Program-made: the position numbers and the translations under genes
DNA from: Macrosoma leucophasiata
Taxonomy: Eukaryota; Arthropoda; Insecta; Lepidoptera; Hedylidae
Length of the DNA: 64,000 bases
Assembly (NCBI GenBank): GCA_036365455.1
Contig: JAWQUS010000016.1
Coordinates: 12,361,001-12,425,000 of the forward strand
Direction of reading: 5' to 3'
Shown here: one piece after another, positions 1 to 12,880 of the stretch
How positions within the stretch are numbered: position 1 is the stretch's first letter
How the letters are laid out: each line of letters opens with the position of its first letter
Notes under the pieces: generated by a model
What the model saw: only the letters and a program-made list of their open reading frames with translations
Database searches by the model: none
Told to the model about the DNA's origin: nothing

Positions 1-1774
1 TTTGTAATAATAAATTGAAATCTTATTAGATAACAATAGTCCTGAATAGAAGTGTGAACAGGAAATTCATAATTATTTAAGTAAACCTCATTTTGTACCT
101 ATCTATACCGCAAATAATGTAAAATGTAGGTTTAAAGTTTATTTTGAAAGGCATTATTAACATAACGAGTTACCATAATTATCTACAACAATATAATAAG
201 TTATCTGTATGCAATTTTAAATCATCGACAGTTCCCACACGTTTCAGAAATTTCCTAGCAATTGAAGTAGGACGAATAAAATTCTTGTTAAAACATTATT
301 TATTGAAACCTCAAATTTCATTAAACAGTACTTATTTAGAACTAATCTTATTTAAAATGTGATTAATTTTCAATCATTCAAATTTAATCAATATGATTTT
401 TTTACCCTATAAAACCAAATCGAAAAGGCTAACTAGCCGTATTCAGGTAATAAATAAAACGAAAAATATGTTTTCTTAATAAACCACCAGCAAATGACGG
501 TGATGTCCTTCCCTCCACTTTCTTTTAACACTAATAGACTAATGATTGGTTTCCACTTTAGTTCTTACTATTGCCCTCTTTTAAATAATAACAAAAGCTG
601 ATCGACAATTACGCTTTTGTCCGATGTCAGATTGTAAATCGAGTAAGTACACATTGTTAAAGTTTTTGGAATTCGCGAGTGCCGACTGCGCTTAGTTGTG
701 GTTAGACGTGACAATGTTACTATACATGTACAGTGTGTCAGTGTGCGTGCCCTACGGAGCGGCCAGTCGTGCTCCTGTTTGTATCTATTTACTGTGCTCC
801 TGTTCTCACTTACTCACACGCATACATGTGTAGCGATACTTCCTCACTACAAACAAGATCCAATTTGATTATGGCCGAATTGTTCTTAATATTGACGCCG
901 CACCGTATTTTTATACCCGCGTCATTATAAATATCTGTAGCGGATGTCACGGTTAATCAATATAAAACCTAAGACTTCACTAAAGCGATTGTTTCACTAA
1001 TAAACTTATGACAAAAAGATCGACACTGTAAATATATTGATGACAAAATTCTTAGAAATTTTGGGCTTATACTTAATATTACAATGTTTGTCAAATGATC
1101 ATTTCTAGGACGAACTTGAATGTATCATTTACTTTAGGTATAATCGTATAAATAAGTTTTATATTTTTATACCTTAATTAATAAAATGATATAATCTATA
1201 CATTTGGTTTTATTTTATTTTTCCTGCAACTTTGTTTAACTATTATTTTCGACATTCACCGACTTACACAAATTGTTCCGATAAACCAATTTTACAAAAT
1301 AGAAAACATTAAATACCTAACTCGATTTTTACGCAATGAAGTAAGTGAAAAAGTCAAATATGCTTATAACAGAATTGTGCTTCATTAGATGAAATTGAAT
1401 AATTTTGGTAAGTGGATCGGCGATCGCAGTAGCAGTAGTTTTATCGCGGGATGCTCGCGCTTCTGCCCATATTGACCACCATTGTTCGGTTGACTGACTT
1501 CACTAGTGGAATAATAATAATTGTACTCCACATGTGGGAGGTGGAGTCACGTCCCGACTCTTAAATTGTTTAGAATTACATACTTATGATGTGTACAAAT
1601 GACTGACGCTTCAATCTCAATAATTGATGATTAGGTACGGAGCGCGCGCTTCTATCGTATTGAAATGACACGTTGCAGATACCCAATAGGGGATTACCGC
1701 AGCACAGTCGATCGCGAATAGGGTTGTACATGGTCGTAATATCCGAGATTGTCCTGGTACCTATTTAGTAACTT
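1..1774. other. AT-rich non-coding stretch, no supported gene
   Basis: Short open frames occur (for example 144-362 and 733-930) but they have no splice context, no recognisable motif and a composition like the surroundings. The part at about 1410-1560 resembles the segment at 17085-17210, so it is probably an old repeat fragment. Confidence 0.55.
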
Positions 1775-1940
1775 GTTCAAAAACATAACTTAATGCCTGT
1801 AATCCTAAAAGGGGTAGTCAGAGGTAAATGCACCCATTTTAGGATACTTGCAAACACCCACGATTCGTCTGTTACGTTTTTGCCCCTGTAAAAGGTTGAC
1901 ATCTTCGGGCACATTATCAATCTCCAAATTACTGAGACAG
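1775..1940 (-). repeat. Fragment of tRNA-derived SINE (family 2)
   Basis: The words CCTGTAATCC..AGGGGTAG, AGAGGTAAATGCA, CACCCACGATTCG and GGGCACATTA occur in the same order as in the fuller copy at 54240-54545, which carries a tRNA-like B box. The tRNA-like head is missing here. Confidence 0.6.
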
Positions 1941-2094
1941 TTAAACTTATTTTACAGGGTCATATTTTGAAGGCCCATAGTTTTCGACCTAATTTGAGTT
2001 GCAGTGCGATGCGTATCGTCGCGGTGGCGTAGCGATGGGAGGCGGCGGATAAAAACGAGACTGAACAGTGACAGATCCGTTGAGAGATCTAAGT

Positions 2095-2205
2095 TGTTAT
2101 GCCTCTGTGCTGAAAATTACTACCTGATCGATACACAATAGCGGTAATGCAGTGGTGCCTACCCCCGCGATCTGCGTCACTCGAGCTCCACCAAACAGAT
2201 ACTAC
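2095..2205 (-). repeat. Truncated copy of the 285-bp SINE-like repeat (family 1)
   Basis: Shares TTATGCCTCTGTGC, GGTAATGC.GTGGTGCCTA and GAGCTC.ACCA with the family 1 copies described at 44574-44855, with internal deletions. The sense strand is inferred from the position of the A-rich tail in full copies. Confidence 0.55.
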
Positions 2206-2621
2206 CAAATTTCTTATATTAATAGGTATATTTGATAACCTGACAAGAATCTAAACCTTAGTAGAATTGCTAGGGAAATATTGTAAACATCCATTTGACA
2301 ACCCTAGCCCTGACGGTTCGGCTGTCGTGACCCTGCTAATGCACCCGCATTACGCGACTGACTGAATGCATGAACGGGGAAAATACGCACCACGTAATAA
2401 GCACATTCTCAAATGTGGTTATTTGTTTTACACCATATATACTAATAGGTATAATAGTTTAGCAGTCTAAGATCCAGGGCAGAAATTTCGCACCTTTAAC
2501 CCTACCAACCCTTTTTCAGTTAGGTAGAATTATTCTTCTGATCTTGATTACATTTAGTTAGGAAGCAACTATGTTATTCATTTCAAATGGTACTGTAGAA
2601 AAATTTGAGCATTATTTAATA

Positions 2622-2660
2622 TTAGCGGCTCGCCCCGGCTTCGCATATAATAGTGTGCTC
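2622..2660 (-). repeat. End fragment of a dispersed retroelement
   Basis: GCGGCTCGCCCCGGCTTCGC is the reverse complement of the end of the repeat at 4722-4915. It is a very common lepidopteran interspersed-repeat end. Confidence 0.5.
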
Positions 2661-2853
2661 AGTGAAGATGCATCTTTCTAATAGTGAAAGAATTTCTGAA
2701 ATGGGTCCCGTAGTTTTTCTGTGAAAACGTTACAAACATATATATGATGATGTTATGATGATATCTAGGTAATACGTGAAGCAAAAACTTTGGATCCCTT
2801 TTTATGAAAATATAGTTCATTATGGAAATTAGACTTCAGACACAAAAGGCTAT

Positions 2854-3054
2854 ATTACACGACACGGTATTCAGAGTCCGGCAGAAAGGGTGGGCGTGGC
2901 TTCGCGCTGGGTATCCGCTTATTACACTATCCGGTCGCAGTACAAGTAGGTACACGGGCCGCTCCGGTCGCCCTAATTAGGGCCCCTAACTTCCTAAATG
3001 TTATTACACTACCCTGACTCTTGCTGTCGTACCCTGAATATCGTGCCGTGTAAT
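2854..3054. mobile_element. MITE, about 200 bp, family shared with 23488-23931
   Basis: Terminal inverted repeats are visible: the left end starts ATTACACGACACGGTATTCA and the right end read backwards starts ATTACACGGCACGATATTCA. The interior carries GGCAGAAAGGGTGG and CTAATTAGG words that recur in the copy at 23488-23931. No coding capacity is seen. Confidence 0.7.
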
Positions 3055-3059
3055 AAGTT

Positions 3060-4720
3060 CTTTAAGAATAAAAATAGAATAGAATTGAGACTTAGTTATA
3101 TATGCACATGTACTGCGGTTGAATTTTGACCATTGGGCGATCACTGGTACGTACAAAAACTCAAATGTTTGCTCTTTTTAATATTAGTATACCTACATAA
3201 ACTAAGGGTATTTTATGACGGATGATTTATACGATAACCTCTTTATAAAATCTATTGAAGATTAATTACAATTTTACAAGATTGTTAATTAGATTAGTAG
3301 AACTAAAGTTTACTTAAAGTCGTATCTATTCTTCATACATTATAATTTTATTTATTCGTGCTGCCATTTTTTATCATTAAATTTTATTAAATTACCAAAA
3401 TAATAATCCATTTATAAATAGAACTTTAAAAGATTCGGACAAAAAAATAACTGGTTTCGGTTATCCGTTTAATTGTCTAACTCGCGCTGTTTAGGGGGTC
3501 ACGAGTGATGTCACTTTTTGGAACACGACTTTAATGGAAATCCCGTACTAGTTGTAAAAAATCGTTAAAATTATGCGTTCGTCACGCTTTTACCATTAAA
3601 TTCAATTTCGAAAGCACTCATACGAGCGAACCGCTCAAATACTATGGTGAATATCCGGCTATTGTCAATTGTTTTACTTCAACAGCCGAACTAGTGTCTA
3701 TTGGCAATGTTTGTGCTCTGATATTCAGCCCGTTGATGCCTATGGTTACATTAGTACTAAGTGAAGTAGTGAATTCTTAAATTATTTTGCGGTGACAGTC
3801 AATTCTCGGTTTGAATAACGATGTATGGATTTGATCATAGTGTACAGTTTTATTTTTATGTGACTTGAGTGTATTTTTCGGAGTATATTAAATGTTCTAA
3901 TAAATAAGCTTGTTACGAAGCTTTACCACAGTTTAAGTACACAATTAATTGATACGCTATTTAGACTGTGGCACAAAATGTGTAAAATACAGAAGGCTGT
4001 ACATAATTTATATTTACAAAAAAAAAAACAGTATACCTACAACAAATTTCGTTTAAATTTAAAAGCTGCGAGCGTTGATATTAATTTTAGTTGAAGTATT
4101 ATCCCATACTAGGTAGGTATGTAAGAATCCAACTTTATGCCTATACAGTGATAATTTAATCGACCACGTAGGTATGTACTTACACAGATATAAACGTATT
4201 CATAGAAGTCAATGACTTGTGTTTGAGTTATTTGTTTGTCATTAGAGTACTACTGCTAAAAAAAAATTTTGTTACCTCAACATAACCAATATAAACTTAT
4301 TAACTATTCAGAGCTTCAGCTTAATATGTAATTTCAAATGACTTCTGCAGTTCATGGACATCTATAATGATATAAATTCAGTGTCCTCACAACAGACCTG
4401 TTGTTATTCCTGCTAATAGGCTAATAGTATGTTATGTAGAGCCGTGTACTGCTAATTATTTAACAAGGCATTGTATATTATTATAATACATCATTAACCA
4501 TGCCAGTGGTGCCTATCCAAGTCATGTCCTCGATCTTCTTTACTGAAGCTTTATCACCCGTAAGATAGTCCTATTTCTTATTTTTGAGATAGAAATATAT
4601 TTCTAGAGCTGCATTCCATGTAATTGTTTCTGTTAATTAGGTACCTAAGTATATTTTGGAATTTCAGCTATTTAATTTGAGATTGCAACCTCATCTTAGT
4701 GTGCCTAAGAAGTACTAACA
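3060..4720. other. AT-rich intergenic DNA
   Basis: I see no exon-like frame with splice sites, no RNA gene and no clear repeat boundary in this stretch. Confidence 0.5.
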
Positions 4721-4721
4721 A

Positions 4722-4915
4722 CTATCTTAATATATATAAATCTCGTGTCACAATGTTTGTCCTCAATGGACTCCTAAACCACTTAACCGATTATAATTAA
4801 ATTCGCACACCATGTGCAGATCGATCCAACTTGAGAGATAGGATAGCTTACATTACGCTATGACTAATAGGAGCAGAGCAGCGCGGGCGAAGCCGGGGCG
4901 GGCCGCTAGTATTAT
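4722..4915 (+). repeat. Dispersed retroelement 3' fragment
   Basis: Begins CTCGTGTCACAATGTTTGT and ends in the GC-rich word GCGAAGCCGGGGCGGGCCGC followed by TAGTATT. Related starts or ends are seen at 2622, 37472-37505, 52505-52640 and 52960-52995. The family is typical of lepidopteran genomes; I cannot name its autonomous partner. Confidence 0.55.
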
Positions 4916-5930
4916 ATAAAATCAGTAAGTAATAACGTCAGTAAATTGACGTTATTAAAATACCTAGTCCACATTTTTTTTTAAATTGTTTTACGGCTAC
5001 GGAAGAAAGTCCTTAACAGTCAATCTTCAGTAAATAGTTTTCTTCATTTCTTATGAAAATGAATATCCATATGGAAGATGACGATGATTGGATGCTTCCT
5101 GGTGGAATATGATGAGATGGCTCCAGTAAAGTGATGGGGACTTTACTAGGAGATTTTACGAAGTTTTGGAGGCAACATGAAAAATTACTTTTCACTTCAT
5201 AATAGCACTTTCTTACACCTGTGAACGTTATCGAATGCTTTACGATAAAAATCCCACCATTTTTACACATAAAAACGCGACTATTCACAAATTTCGAAAA
5301 TAATATCACGCAGCGACCCAGCTCTTTTCCGCGTTCCCGCCAAAACCTCACTTATCTACAACTCTATTAAAATTGCCAGGTTCAATTTTGTGTATTGGAA
5401 TTCAGGGGGACAATTTTCAAGAATCCAAACAGGTCTTGCGAGCTTCAGAGTCCCAAGGCATAGGATACAGACACTCCTAGCCCAGCGGTAGCTACGGCAC
5501 TGACTCTACCTCAAAGTACAACTTAACATCCAAGACACTTCAAGTGTAAATAAAAAGGAATCTGATACGCATCCTTTATTAATATTGTATAGCTTGATAT
5601 GTTGATATCAAGCTTGATTTTCCTAATACTATATTGCGGCAGGGGCAAATAACCAATTAGTTCAATAGCAATAGTTACCTACTGCTTTATCACCAATCAG
5701 TACTTACAGAAATTCACAAAACCCTAGACCTGAGTAATTAATTATTAGGTACGTCACGTATCATTTTACATAAGTACACTTAACTGCAGTAATAGGCCAG
5801 TGGTAACTGGTAGCGGCCACTTTATTAATTTTTCGCATTTTCGGAAATTATTCAGTACTACCCTTATAGTTAGGTAATGTGTCCGGAGATGATAATAGGC
5901 TCGCTACCAACCTATTAAATGCATATATTA
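4916..5930. other. Intergenic DNA, no supported gene
   Basis: A 112-codon frame on the - strand (5013-5351) has no splice context and no recognisable motif. I treat it as chance. Confidence 0.5.
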
Positions 5931-7237
5931 TAAGGTTGGGGAAAGAGTTTCTTCGCATTTTTTAAGATAATTCAAAACATTTTTTAATATAGTTTATTTA
6001 AATTTAACTAAAGTATCTATGTACCATTTTGTTCGATAACCTTTTGCCATCTTGTAGGTAGGGACATGATCCCATTGCTATAAAAATTTTGGGTTTTCTC
6101 ATCAAAATACCGCGACAAGCGGATTTGGCAGTCCTCTCGTGATGTTAACCTAACATTGCATAAAGAATTCTGAAGAGACCGAAACAGGTGGAAATCTGAA
6201 GGTGCAAGGTCAGGACTATACGGCGGATGCATTAATTTATGAATGCATTAACACCTCCCAGCCAAACTCTCTTAATTTTTTCTGAGTGGCTATAGATGTG
6301 TGAGGTCTAGCGTTATCATGATCAAACGCCACACCCCTTCTGTTGATCAATTCCGTCCGCTTTCTCTCAACTTCTTGCTTTAATCTCATCAGTTGTTCGC
6401 AGTAGAGTTCAGAATCGATAGTCCTGCCTGGTGGTAATAGCTCATAATGAATAATGCCCTTCCAATCCCACCACACACACAACATCACCTTATTGCGAGT
6501 TAACCCGGGTTTCGCCACAGTCTGTGAAGCCTGACCGGCCTTTGACCATGAACTTTTCTTTCACGAACGTTCTTGTCGTACGTGATACACTTTTTATCAC
6601 CAGTTATCAGCTTCTTCAAAAATGATTCGGTTTCATTACGTCGTAATAAAGAATCACAAATGAGTACACGGTTCATTAGGTTTCTTTCAGTGAGCTAGTG
6701 AGGTACCCAAATATCGAGCTTTTTTTTGTACCCAGCTTTTTTCAAATGCGCCAAAAACTGTTTTGTGATCAATTCTCAGTTCTTCAGCTACGTCGTAACT
6801 ACTGATATGTCGATCTTGCTCCACTTTTTCAAAAATGGCATCCATTTTATCCGTAATAGGGCGACCAGAGCGAGGTGCATCTTTGACATCAAAATTTCCG
6901 GATTGAAAACGCTTAAACCAAATTTGTGCTACCCTCACAGACACTGCACTAGGTCCATAAACATCGCAAATTTTTTTCGCGGCTTGCGTTATATTTTTAC
7001 CTTTTTTGTAGTAAAATTTTAAAATGTATCGAATTTCTTCATTAGATTCACTCATCTCGACAGTACGAAAAACAAATGTAAATCACACATTTGCCTAATT
7101 TGAATTTGGAATTATGTTCTTTAAAATTTTAACTTTCAATGATACCAAAACCAGCCAGATGCAAATACTACAGCCAAAGAGATTTTATTACAAGTTCATA
7201 CATACTATAATGCGAAAAGACTTTTTCCCTAACCTAT
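5931..7237 (-). mobile_element. Degenerate mariner transposon
   Basis: About 1.3 kb bounded by imperfect 26-bp inverted repeats: AGGTTGGGGAAAGAGTTTCT at 5933 and, read on the opposite strand from 7235, AGGTTAGGGAAAAAGTCTTT. TA dinucleotides lie at or next to both ends, as expected for TA target-site duplication, although one extra base on the right blurs the exact edge. Inside is a broken mariner transposase in the - orientation. Length and TIR size fit an originally complete mariner, which is usually about 1.3 kb. Confidence 0.88.
6017..7055 (-). pseudogene. Mariner transposase pseudogene (D,D34D family), frameshifted
   Basis: Three consecutive frames make up one ancestral transposase. The N-terminal part (7055-6687) begins MSESNEEIRYILKFYYKKGK and has the two helix-turn-helix DNA-binding regions, with the FKRFQSGNFDV..R.GRP linker typical of mariners. 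The middle part (6518-6237) has VMLCVWWDWKGIIHYELLPPG and the second catalytic aspartate in HDNARPH. The C-terminal part (6232-6017) has the YSPDLAPSDFHLF motif with the third aspartate. The first aspartate lies in an ITGD word between the first two parts, in another frame. Frameshifts near 6680, 6518 and 6235 interrupt the protein, so it cannot make active transposase. The family is certain; I do not assign a subfamily. Confidence 0.92.
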
Positions 7238-7245
7238 TATATGGG

Positions 7246-7350
7246 ACCAAACGTAACTGGTGAATCGTGAATTTTATGTTGTATTGTTGTTTACATTTTT
7301 ACCTCTCTACCTCTACCTCTACCTTTTCCGAAAATACCGGTGTAAAGTTA
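7246..7350 (+). repeat. Fragment of tRNA-derived SINE (family 2), opposite orientation
   Basis: ACGTAACTGGTGAATCGTG, TTTACCTCT, and GGTGTAAAGTTAC match the 3' half of the SINE at 54240-54545, diverged and partly expanded into a CTACCTCTACCT run. It abuts the right end of the mariner. Confidence 0.5.
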
Positions 7351-9720
7351 CTTTTTATTTTGACCACCAACCATTTAATTGCAAGTATTGCAACACGATA
7401 GCGAACACTCAAAAGTGACAGGTAAATAATTCTTTGGTAAAGTGGTGCTTAAGAAACCTACCAGTGCTTCGAGTTTTAAAATAAGGTCCTTGTGATGACT
7501 ATGCTTGTGCGACGATTTCGTATTCTGATATTCCCTAGAATTCATAGAATTAATAAGTAAGTATAAATTTCAGCCGGTGTAGCTTTTTTTTTCAAAGCAT
7601 TTGCTAGCTCAATTAATATCAACCACCAATACTTGGTAAAAGCAAGAATAAAAATGGTAAAGAATACATTTCTGCGAACTCGTTTAGGGTCAATGTTGGC
7701 CTGAAGTTATGTTTGATCACAAAAAATCTTTCAATGTATCACTCTTCGTTGACTTACTGCATTATTTTTGGTCGTACTAAAGTTGCTTTGCTTACGGTAT
7801 CGTAATATGGTAATTAGTTAACAATCACTTTCTTTAAAAATTAGATAAGAACGAGTAGAGCGTTATGATAATTGTTGCATGCATTATTTAGATAATGTGT
7901 GTCAGAATCAAAACAATATGATTAAGACTATAAGAGGAATAATAAAAACAATATGTCTACACCGAATGGCTATATTATTAAACAATTTGTTTTGAGTTTC
8001 GCAACAGTTCTCGTTTGGCTCTTGCGAGGGACGCCCGCATAATATTACCATCTTTCCTTATGGACACAATTGTGATTTGTTAATAATTTAGTCTTGAATG
8101 ACATATGCTAACAGAACTAGGACGATTTGAAGAAATATTTAACAAGCTGAGGTATGTTAACTTGACCGTAGTTCTTTTCACAATTATGTATGTACCTATA
8201 TTCTTAAAATACCCAAGGTTGTATATACTTATTTCAATATTCATTTATATTTTTAAAATATTAAAAACTCACAACTCATTCACAACGACATTTTGAATCC
8301 AATACAAAAAATATTAGTATCAAGATATCAGATCAAAATATCATTTGAATAATTTAGTTATTCGAGTCAAATATAACACTTAGCAAAAGGTATTTATTAA
8401 TATTCAATATCTATAAATTAACATTTTGATCAGTATGCTAATAGTCATATTATTCTATTTTTTTATAATTCTTTTGTTCACATTCATGTAATGACTTCAT
8501 AACTCTTATTTTATATAGGTATACGGTTCGGTTTTTATGGTCAAATTATAATATTTCCTTTTTTTAAACCAATGTGATTATTATATACCTATAGGTATAT
8601 TTTTATTAGGTATACATACCTATGCATAAATTCTCATTCATTTTGGACTTACTTAGGTATCTTAACACTTAAAAGATAATCAACTTATTTACTTAAATAA
8701 AATAAGATCTATTGCAGCTAATTATTATATTTTTATCAAAACTAACTTGACCTGCTCTAACATCTCACGTGGTTCTCACTCTCATCGTCACTTTTTATTT
8801 CACAGCTGTTTCACTTTGTATCTTTTTTCAATCAAATCTTACCATTATTATTCTAACCTATCATATGTGTATGGATATATGTATATGTGGAAAAGAATGA
8901 ATATGCATGGAAAATAAAATCAATTAAAAGAGCTATTGAAGATAACTTACTGAAAATACTTACAGTTACAATCCTTTTAATACAAGGAGGAATTATCTCG
9001 CTCATTAACCAAATAGTCTTAATTTTTGAAAATTTTCTGTTTATTTATATGTAAATACTTACTTATTTATTTCGGTACGCGGGATAAAACCACATAACGT
9101 AACAAACCGTATTTTTATTTCAATGAGTGTAGTTTACGAACATCTAAAAATACGTTCTAAATACTACTATTACGTACGTAAAATCGGTATGATTACGGTG
9201 AAATTTTTGTGTATCTTTTCCCGCGGCAGAACGATAACCTAGATAACTAGACCTAAATGAATCAGCTTCGTTTAACCATTGGTTCAACCAAAAGATATTC
9301 AGTCACGGAATCATGCTTCATTGGAAAATCCAATGGGCTCGGCCGCCGTAAAACTGAAGTTTCTTATAAGCAGTTAGCTCGACCAAATAATTGCTTTTGC
9401 TGGTTACACCAATGACGTCTTGTTATTAGAAAGCCTAAGCCCTCTGACGCTAACCAAATAAGAGAAAAAGGAAGAACTACATAAAAACTTATAAACGGTC
9501 CGCTGGTACAAATTGATTAGTCTCATTTTTTAAATATTTGTTTAGTACACTTTTATTCCGGGTCGTAACCTTATTAAAAAGAGAAGTAAATTGATCTACT
9601 TTCCTTCAATGAGATGCAAACTTTCATTGTAATGAATTAAAAGAGTACCTAATGAAAGAAGTTTTTAAATAATGAATGTTACAACTAGGGTGTTATTCTA
9701 AGTTTTGTATACCTAGTATT
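7351..9720. other. AT-rich intergenic DNA
   Basis: No coding exon, RNA gene or clear mobile element could be supported here. The frame at 8105-8296 is low-complexity hydrophobic AT-rich sequence and is not treated as a gene. Confidence 0.5.
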
Positions 9721-9857
9721 TTTGTATCTTCACCCCAACACTTCACGGTATCGGCAAAATGGGTTTCAATTAGAATCAAATAATTCATCAGATTACCCGA
9801 AATTTATTTTTCCTTTTAATTTTATTATATTTTCTTACTTCTGTTATGGGTTTCATT

Positions 9858-10204
9858 CTGTTCTATTTATTTTTAACTTTTTACCATTTTCAAAGGCATT
9901 GGCAAAAGTCTATATGGATATACGGCTATTGAACTCTCTGTTTTTGCAACATGTGTATTTTGGGGTGAAATATAAAAAAAATTGTCGAATGGCCACTGAG
10001 TACCGGCAGACGAAGTGTGCCTACAATTCGTCTTCCGGTGCCCCAAAAGGTGGGCTGACACCAGTCAAAATATGTTCACTGTTCTATTTATTTTTAACTT
10101 TTTACCATATTCAAAGGCATTGGCCAAAGTCTATATGGATGTACGGTCATTGAACTCTCTGTTTTTGCAACATGTGTATTTTGGGGTGAAATATAAAAAA
10201 AATA
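9858..10204 (+). repeat. Two-copy direct repeat, about 125 bp, period 221 bp
   Basis: The block starting CTGTTCTATTTATTTTTAAC and running through GGTGAAATATAAAAA occurs at about 9858-9983 and again at 10079-10204. The two copies differ at only a few positions. The spacer carries CGGCAGACGAAGTGTGCC, absent after the second copy. Confidence 0.8.
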
Positions 10205-10224
10205 TGTGGTAAAAGCAAAAAAGT

Positions 10225-10352
10225 ATGTTCACCCTGGTGAAGCTGGCGGGCAATGATCACTGGCTCATGACCGTACGTTACGTCAATTTTTGTGGAAGGG
10301 CTTTGTCCAGCTGTGAACATATTTTGACTGAAATGATGATGATGATGATGAC
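10225..10352 (+). repeat. LINE 3' end with TGA-rich tail
   Basis: GGAAGGGCTTTGTCCAGCTG followed by GAACATATTTTGACTG and a (ATG)n tract is the usual 3' end of a widespread lepidopteran non-LTR retrotransposon. Related ends lie at 16953-17060 (opposite strand), 26578-26615 and about 49715-49770. Confidence 0.6.
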
Positions 10353-11757
10353 ATGTGTATAACATAATCTGTACAGAGTACCTGGCGTTGCACCAATATG
10401 CAAGGGACATAGGTAAAGCCTCAATTTCAAACGTTTGGTTTTACGTGTCTATGGTCTACAAAATTAACTTTTCATAAATACTAGGTAGCAATTTGTGCAA
10501 ATCAATATCTTAATCGTAGTTTATTAAAACGACAGCTATGTATAATTCGTAAGATCTTACGCAACCGCAATAAATGTGATCATACGCAAACCAGTCGCGT
10601 TGGGTCCGTCCTAATTTGTTTTCTCCTTTTTCAATATGAAGAAGGTCAATGATTGCAGAAAAAATGTTTAAAACTTTATTGATTTAATATTTATGGTGCT
10701 GATATTATTTTCAATATGAGCAGTATTCAATATCATCTCATTTATACATTTGCCTATTCATAATAATGTGTATCTACCTATTACGTTTCAGCTTCTAACA
10801 GGACCTATTAAAATTGTTGCCGATACAATTTCGATCAAAATAATCTGTCACCTGTATTGTGTATACCTATATACCGGTGATTTGGGACATATTTTTAGTA
10901 GTCCCATGATTTTATTACTATGTGAACTAGTGCGCTGCCAATAAAGTGAAAAAACAGGAAATATTCATAAATGTTCAGAGAAAAATCAAATCTTGTGCCT
11001 TATGATGTGGCATAATTTATAAAAAAAGGGTATTATAGAAAATTTCACCGTATATTGTAATGTTGTCCTGAGATAAGAGTAACATTTTCAAAGAAAATGA
11101 TTTAATAACATATTATTGTTTAATTCTACTATTACTTTTTTCTACATTCTCCTTCTTTGTACTGAGTTCTTGTTCTGAGTTTGTTGGGTAGCGGAGTTCT
11201 TCTCAGTAGTGCCTGCACTTGGAACACTGCTAAGTTAATGATTAAGGCGAAAAGATTTTTCTTTTTCTTCTATGAAGGAATTGAAAAATTTAATGATTTA
11301 CATGTCGGTTAAATTTTATTATTAAATTGGTAATCATTAATATCTATTGGACTATTATTTTAAGTCATTCACTGTAGGTAGTTTATAATCCGACAATGTG
11401 TCCTTGTAGACCAATTTGAAATAAATAATTTGAATTTTAAGGTATGCGTTTTGTCCAGATATATTTCATAACACTAATGTCAGATAAAGCCATATAAAGT
11501 CACCTTTGGTACGGTACTTACCTACCTTCTGTTTTGCTGTAAATAGGACAAGAAAATTAAACGTTCTTTGCGGCTTCACAACCATAAAAACTAGCATTGT
11601 TTTGTTAAAGTGACGTCAGGGATTCACTTTGTTGTTAGATAAGCATAGAAACGCTCGTCCACTCCAGTCGACTCAATAGTAATAAAACAGGTCGATAGAA
11701 CCTTCATTAATTTTTCTAAATGATGTCTAAATAAAGTGTTTATTAGGTACCTACTAC

Positions 11758-11833
11758 CAGGGAACTCGCCGCTTGACAATACTTGTAATAAAAGCTATAT
11801 TCAACTGATTTTGGGCTAGCGGACAGTTCCCTG
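11758..11833. repeat. Short foldback (76 bp)
   Basis: CAGGGAACTCGCCGCT at the left pairs imperfectly with AGCGGACAGTTCCCTG at the right. Similar words with TATCCAAAATCA occur at about 15160-15180 and 28150-28205, so it is probably a decayed MITE family. Confidence 0.5.
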
Positions 11834-12664
11834 ATTGTTTGTACATGTAAATGGCCATTATGAAAATTATAAAATTGAAGAGTGTGTTTGGTTGAACCAG
11901 TAGGTAATCTCTGAGATTAGCACTCAGAAATTACTGGACCAAAACGGAAAAATCCTTTGATAGGAGCGGAGGATCAATGAAGAAATGTTATAAAAAATGG
12001 GTAAACATATTTTATACCTACGTGGAAGTGACGGGCAGAGCTAATCGGGAATATTACTAAATTATTTTTTGCATTGCAATAAACAGCCTTGAAGGTAATC
12101 ACTTTCTTCCATATGAGGGATTTCGTATTGGAAGGAAGGATCAAAAGCAAAAACAGATAGGGTTTTTAAATAATTATGTTAGATCCATTTCTTAAATTAA
12201 AAGTGACCTAAATTATTAACAACAACTACTTGCAAACCCGACCTCGGCGGTATCAGTTATTAATATTATTATCGAAATGACAACACTGTAACATTTTTAC
12301 AATATTACAATAATAATATCTGAAATGAAATATGCCCGGACTCCCTTATTCGCATAGTATCGCGGTCACCTACCTAAAAGCAATAGGTACCACCGAGTAA
12401 GAAGGAAGTTAATATTTATTATTTTATAAGAAAAACCTGTAATTCACCAATAGACAAATAAGCACCATAGCATGTTTTTTAAACAGATTGGGTATTTCAT
12501 TTAAATTAAAACTGAGTATGTCATATTTTGGATTTATTTGTGACTAATTAAAATCAATTGACGTTCGTTGAAATCTTTTACATCTAACTGTATTATTTGC
12601 AATCAATAGAGATACAGAAGAATAAATATTTATTTATAGAATCCGAAACTTTTAGTCATATTTA

Positions 12665-12880
12665 AAAATAAAATCATTCAACGTGCCTTCACGCTTGTAG
12701 GTACTCAGGCACACTCGATAAAACCTTTTATTCCCCTCATGTTTTTGTTCCATGTAATAGGTTGCGATCCTATCGATATTTCCAGGCACATTACCAAACT
12801 CCGAGTGTGGCACACCAAAGTATGCCACACTAGTAAGTTGGCAAGTGTTGGCAAGTGTGGCACCATAGGGTGGCACTAGG
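12665..12880 (-). repeat. Fragment of tRNA-derived SINE (family 2)
   Basis: GTGCCTTCACGCTTGTAG, TTCCATGTAATAGGTTGCGA and AGGCACATTACCAAACTC align in order with the copy at 54240-54545. The middle carries a GTGTGGCAC/AAGTGTGGCA tandem not seen in the other copies. Confidence 0.6.

Noticed and set aside
10147..10410. Frame with a histidine run, possible metal-binding protein
   Set aside because: The run is the antisense reading of the (ATG)n tail of a LINE 3' end.
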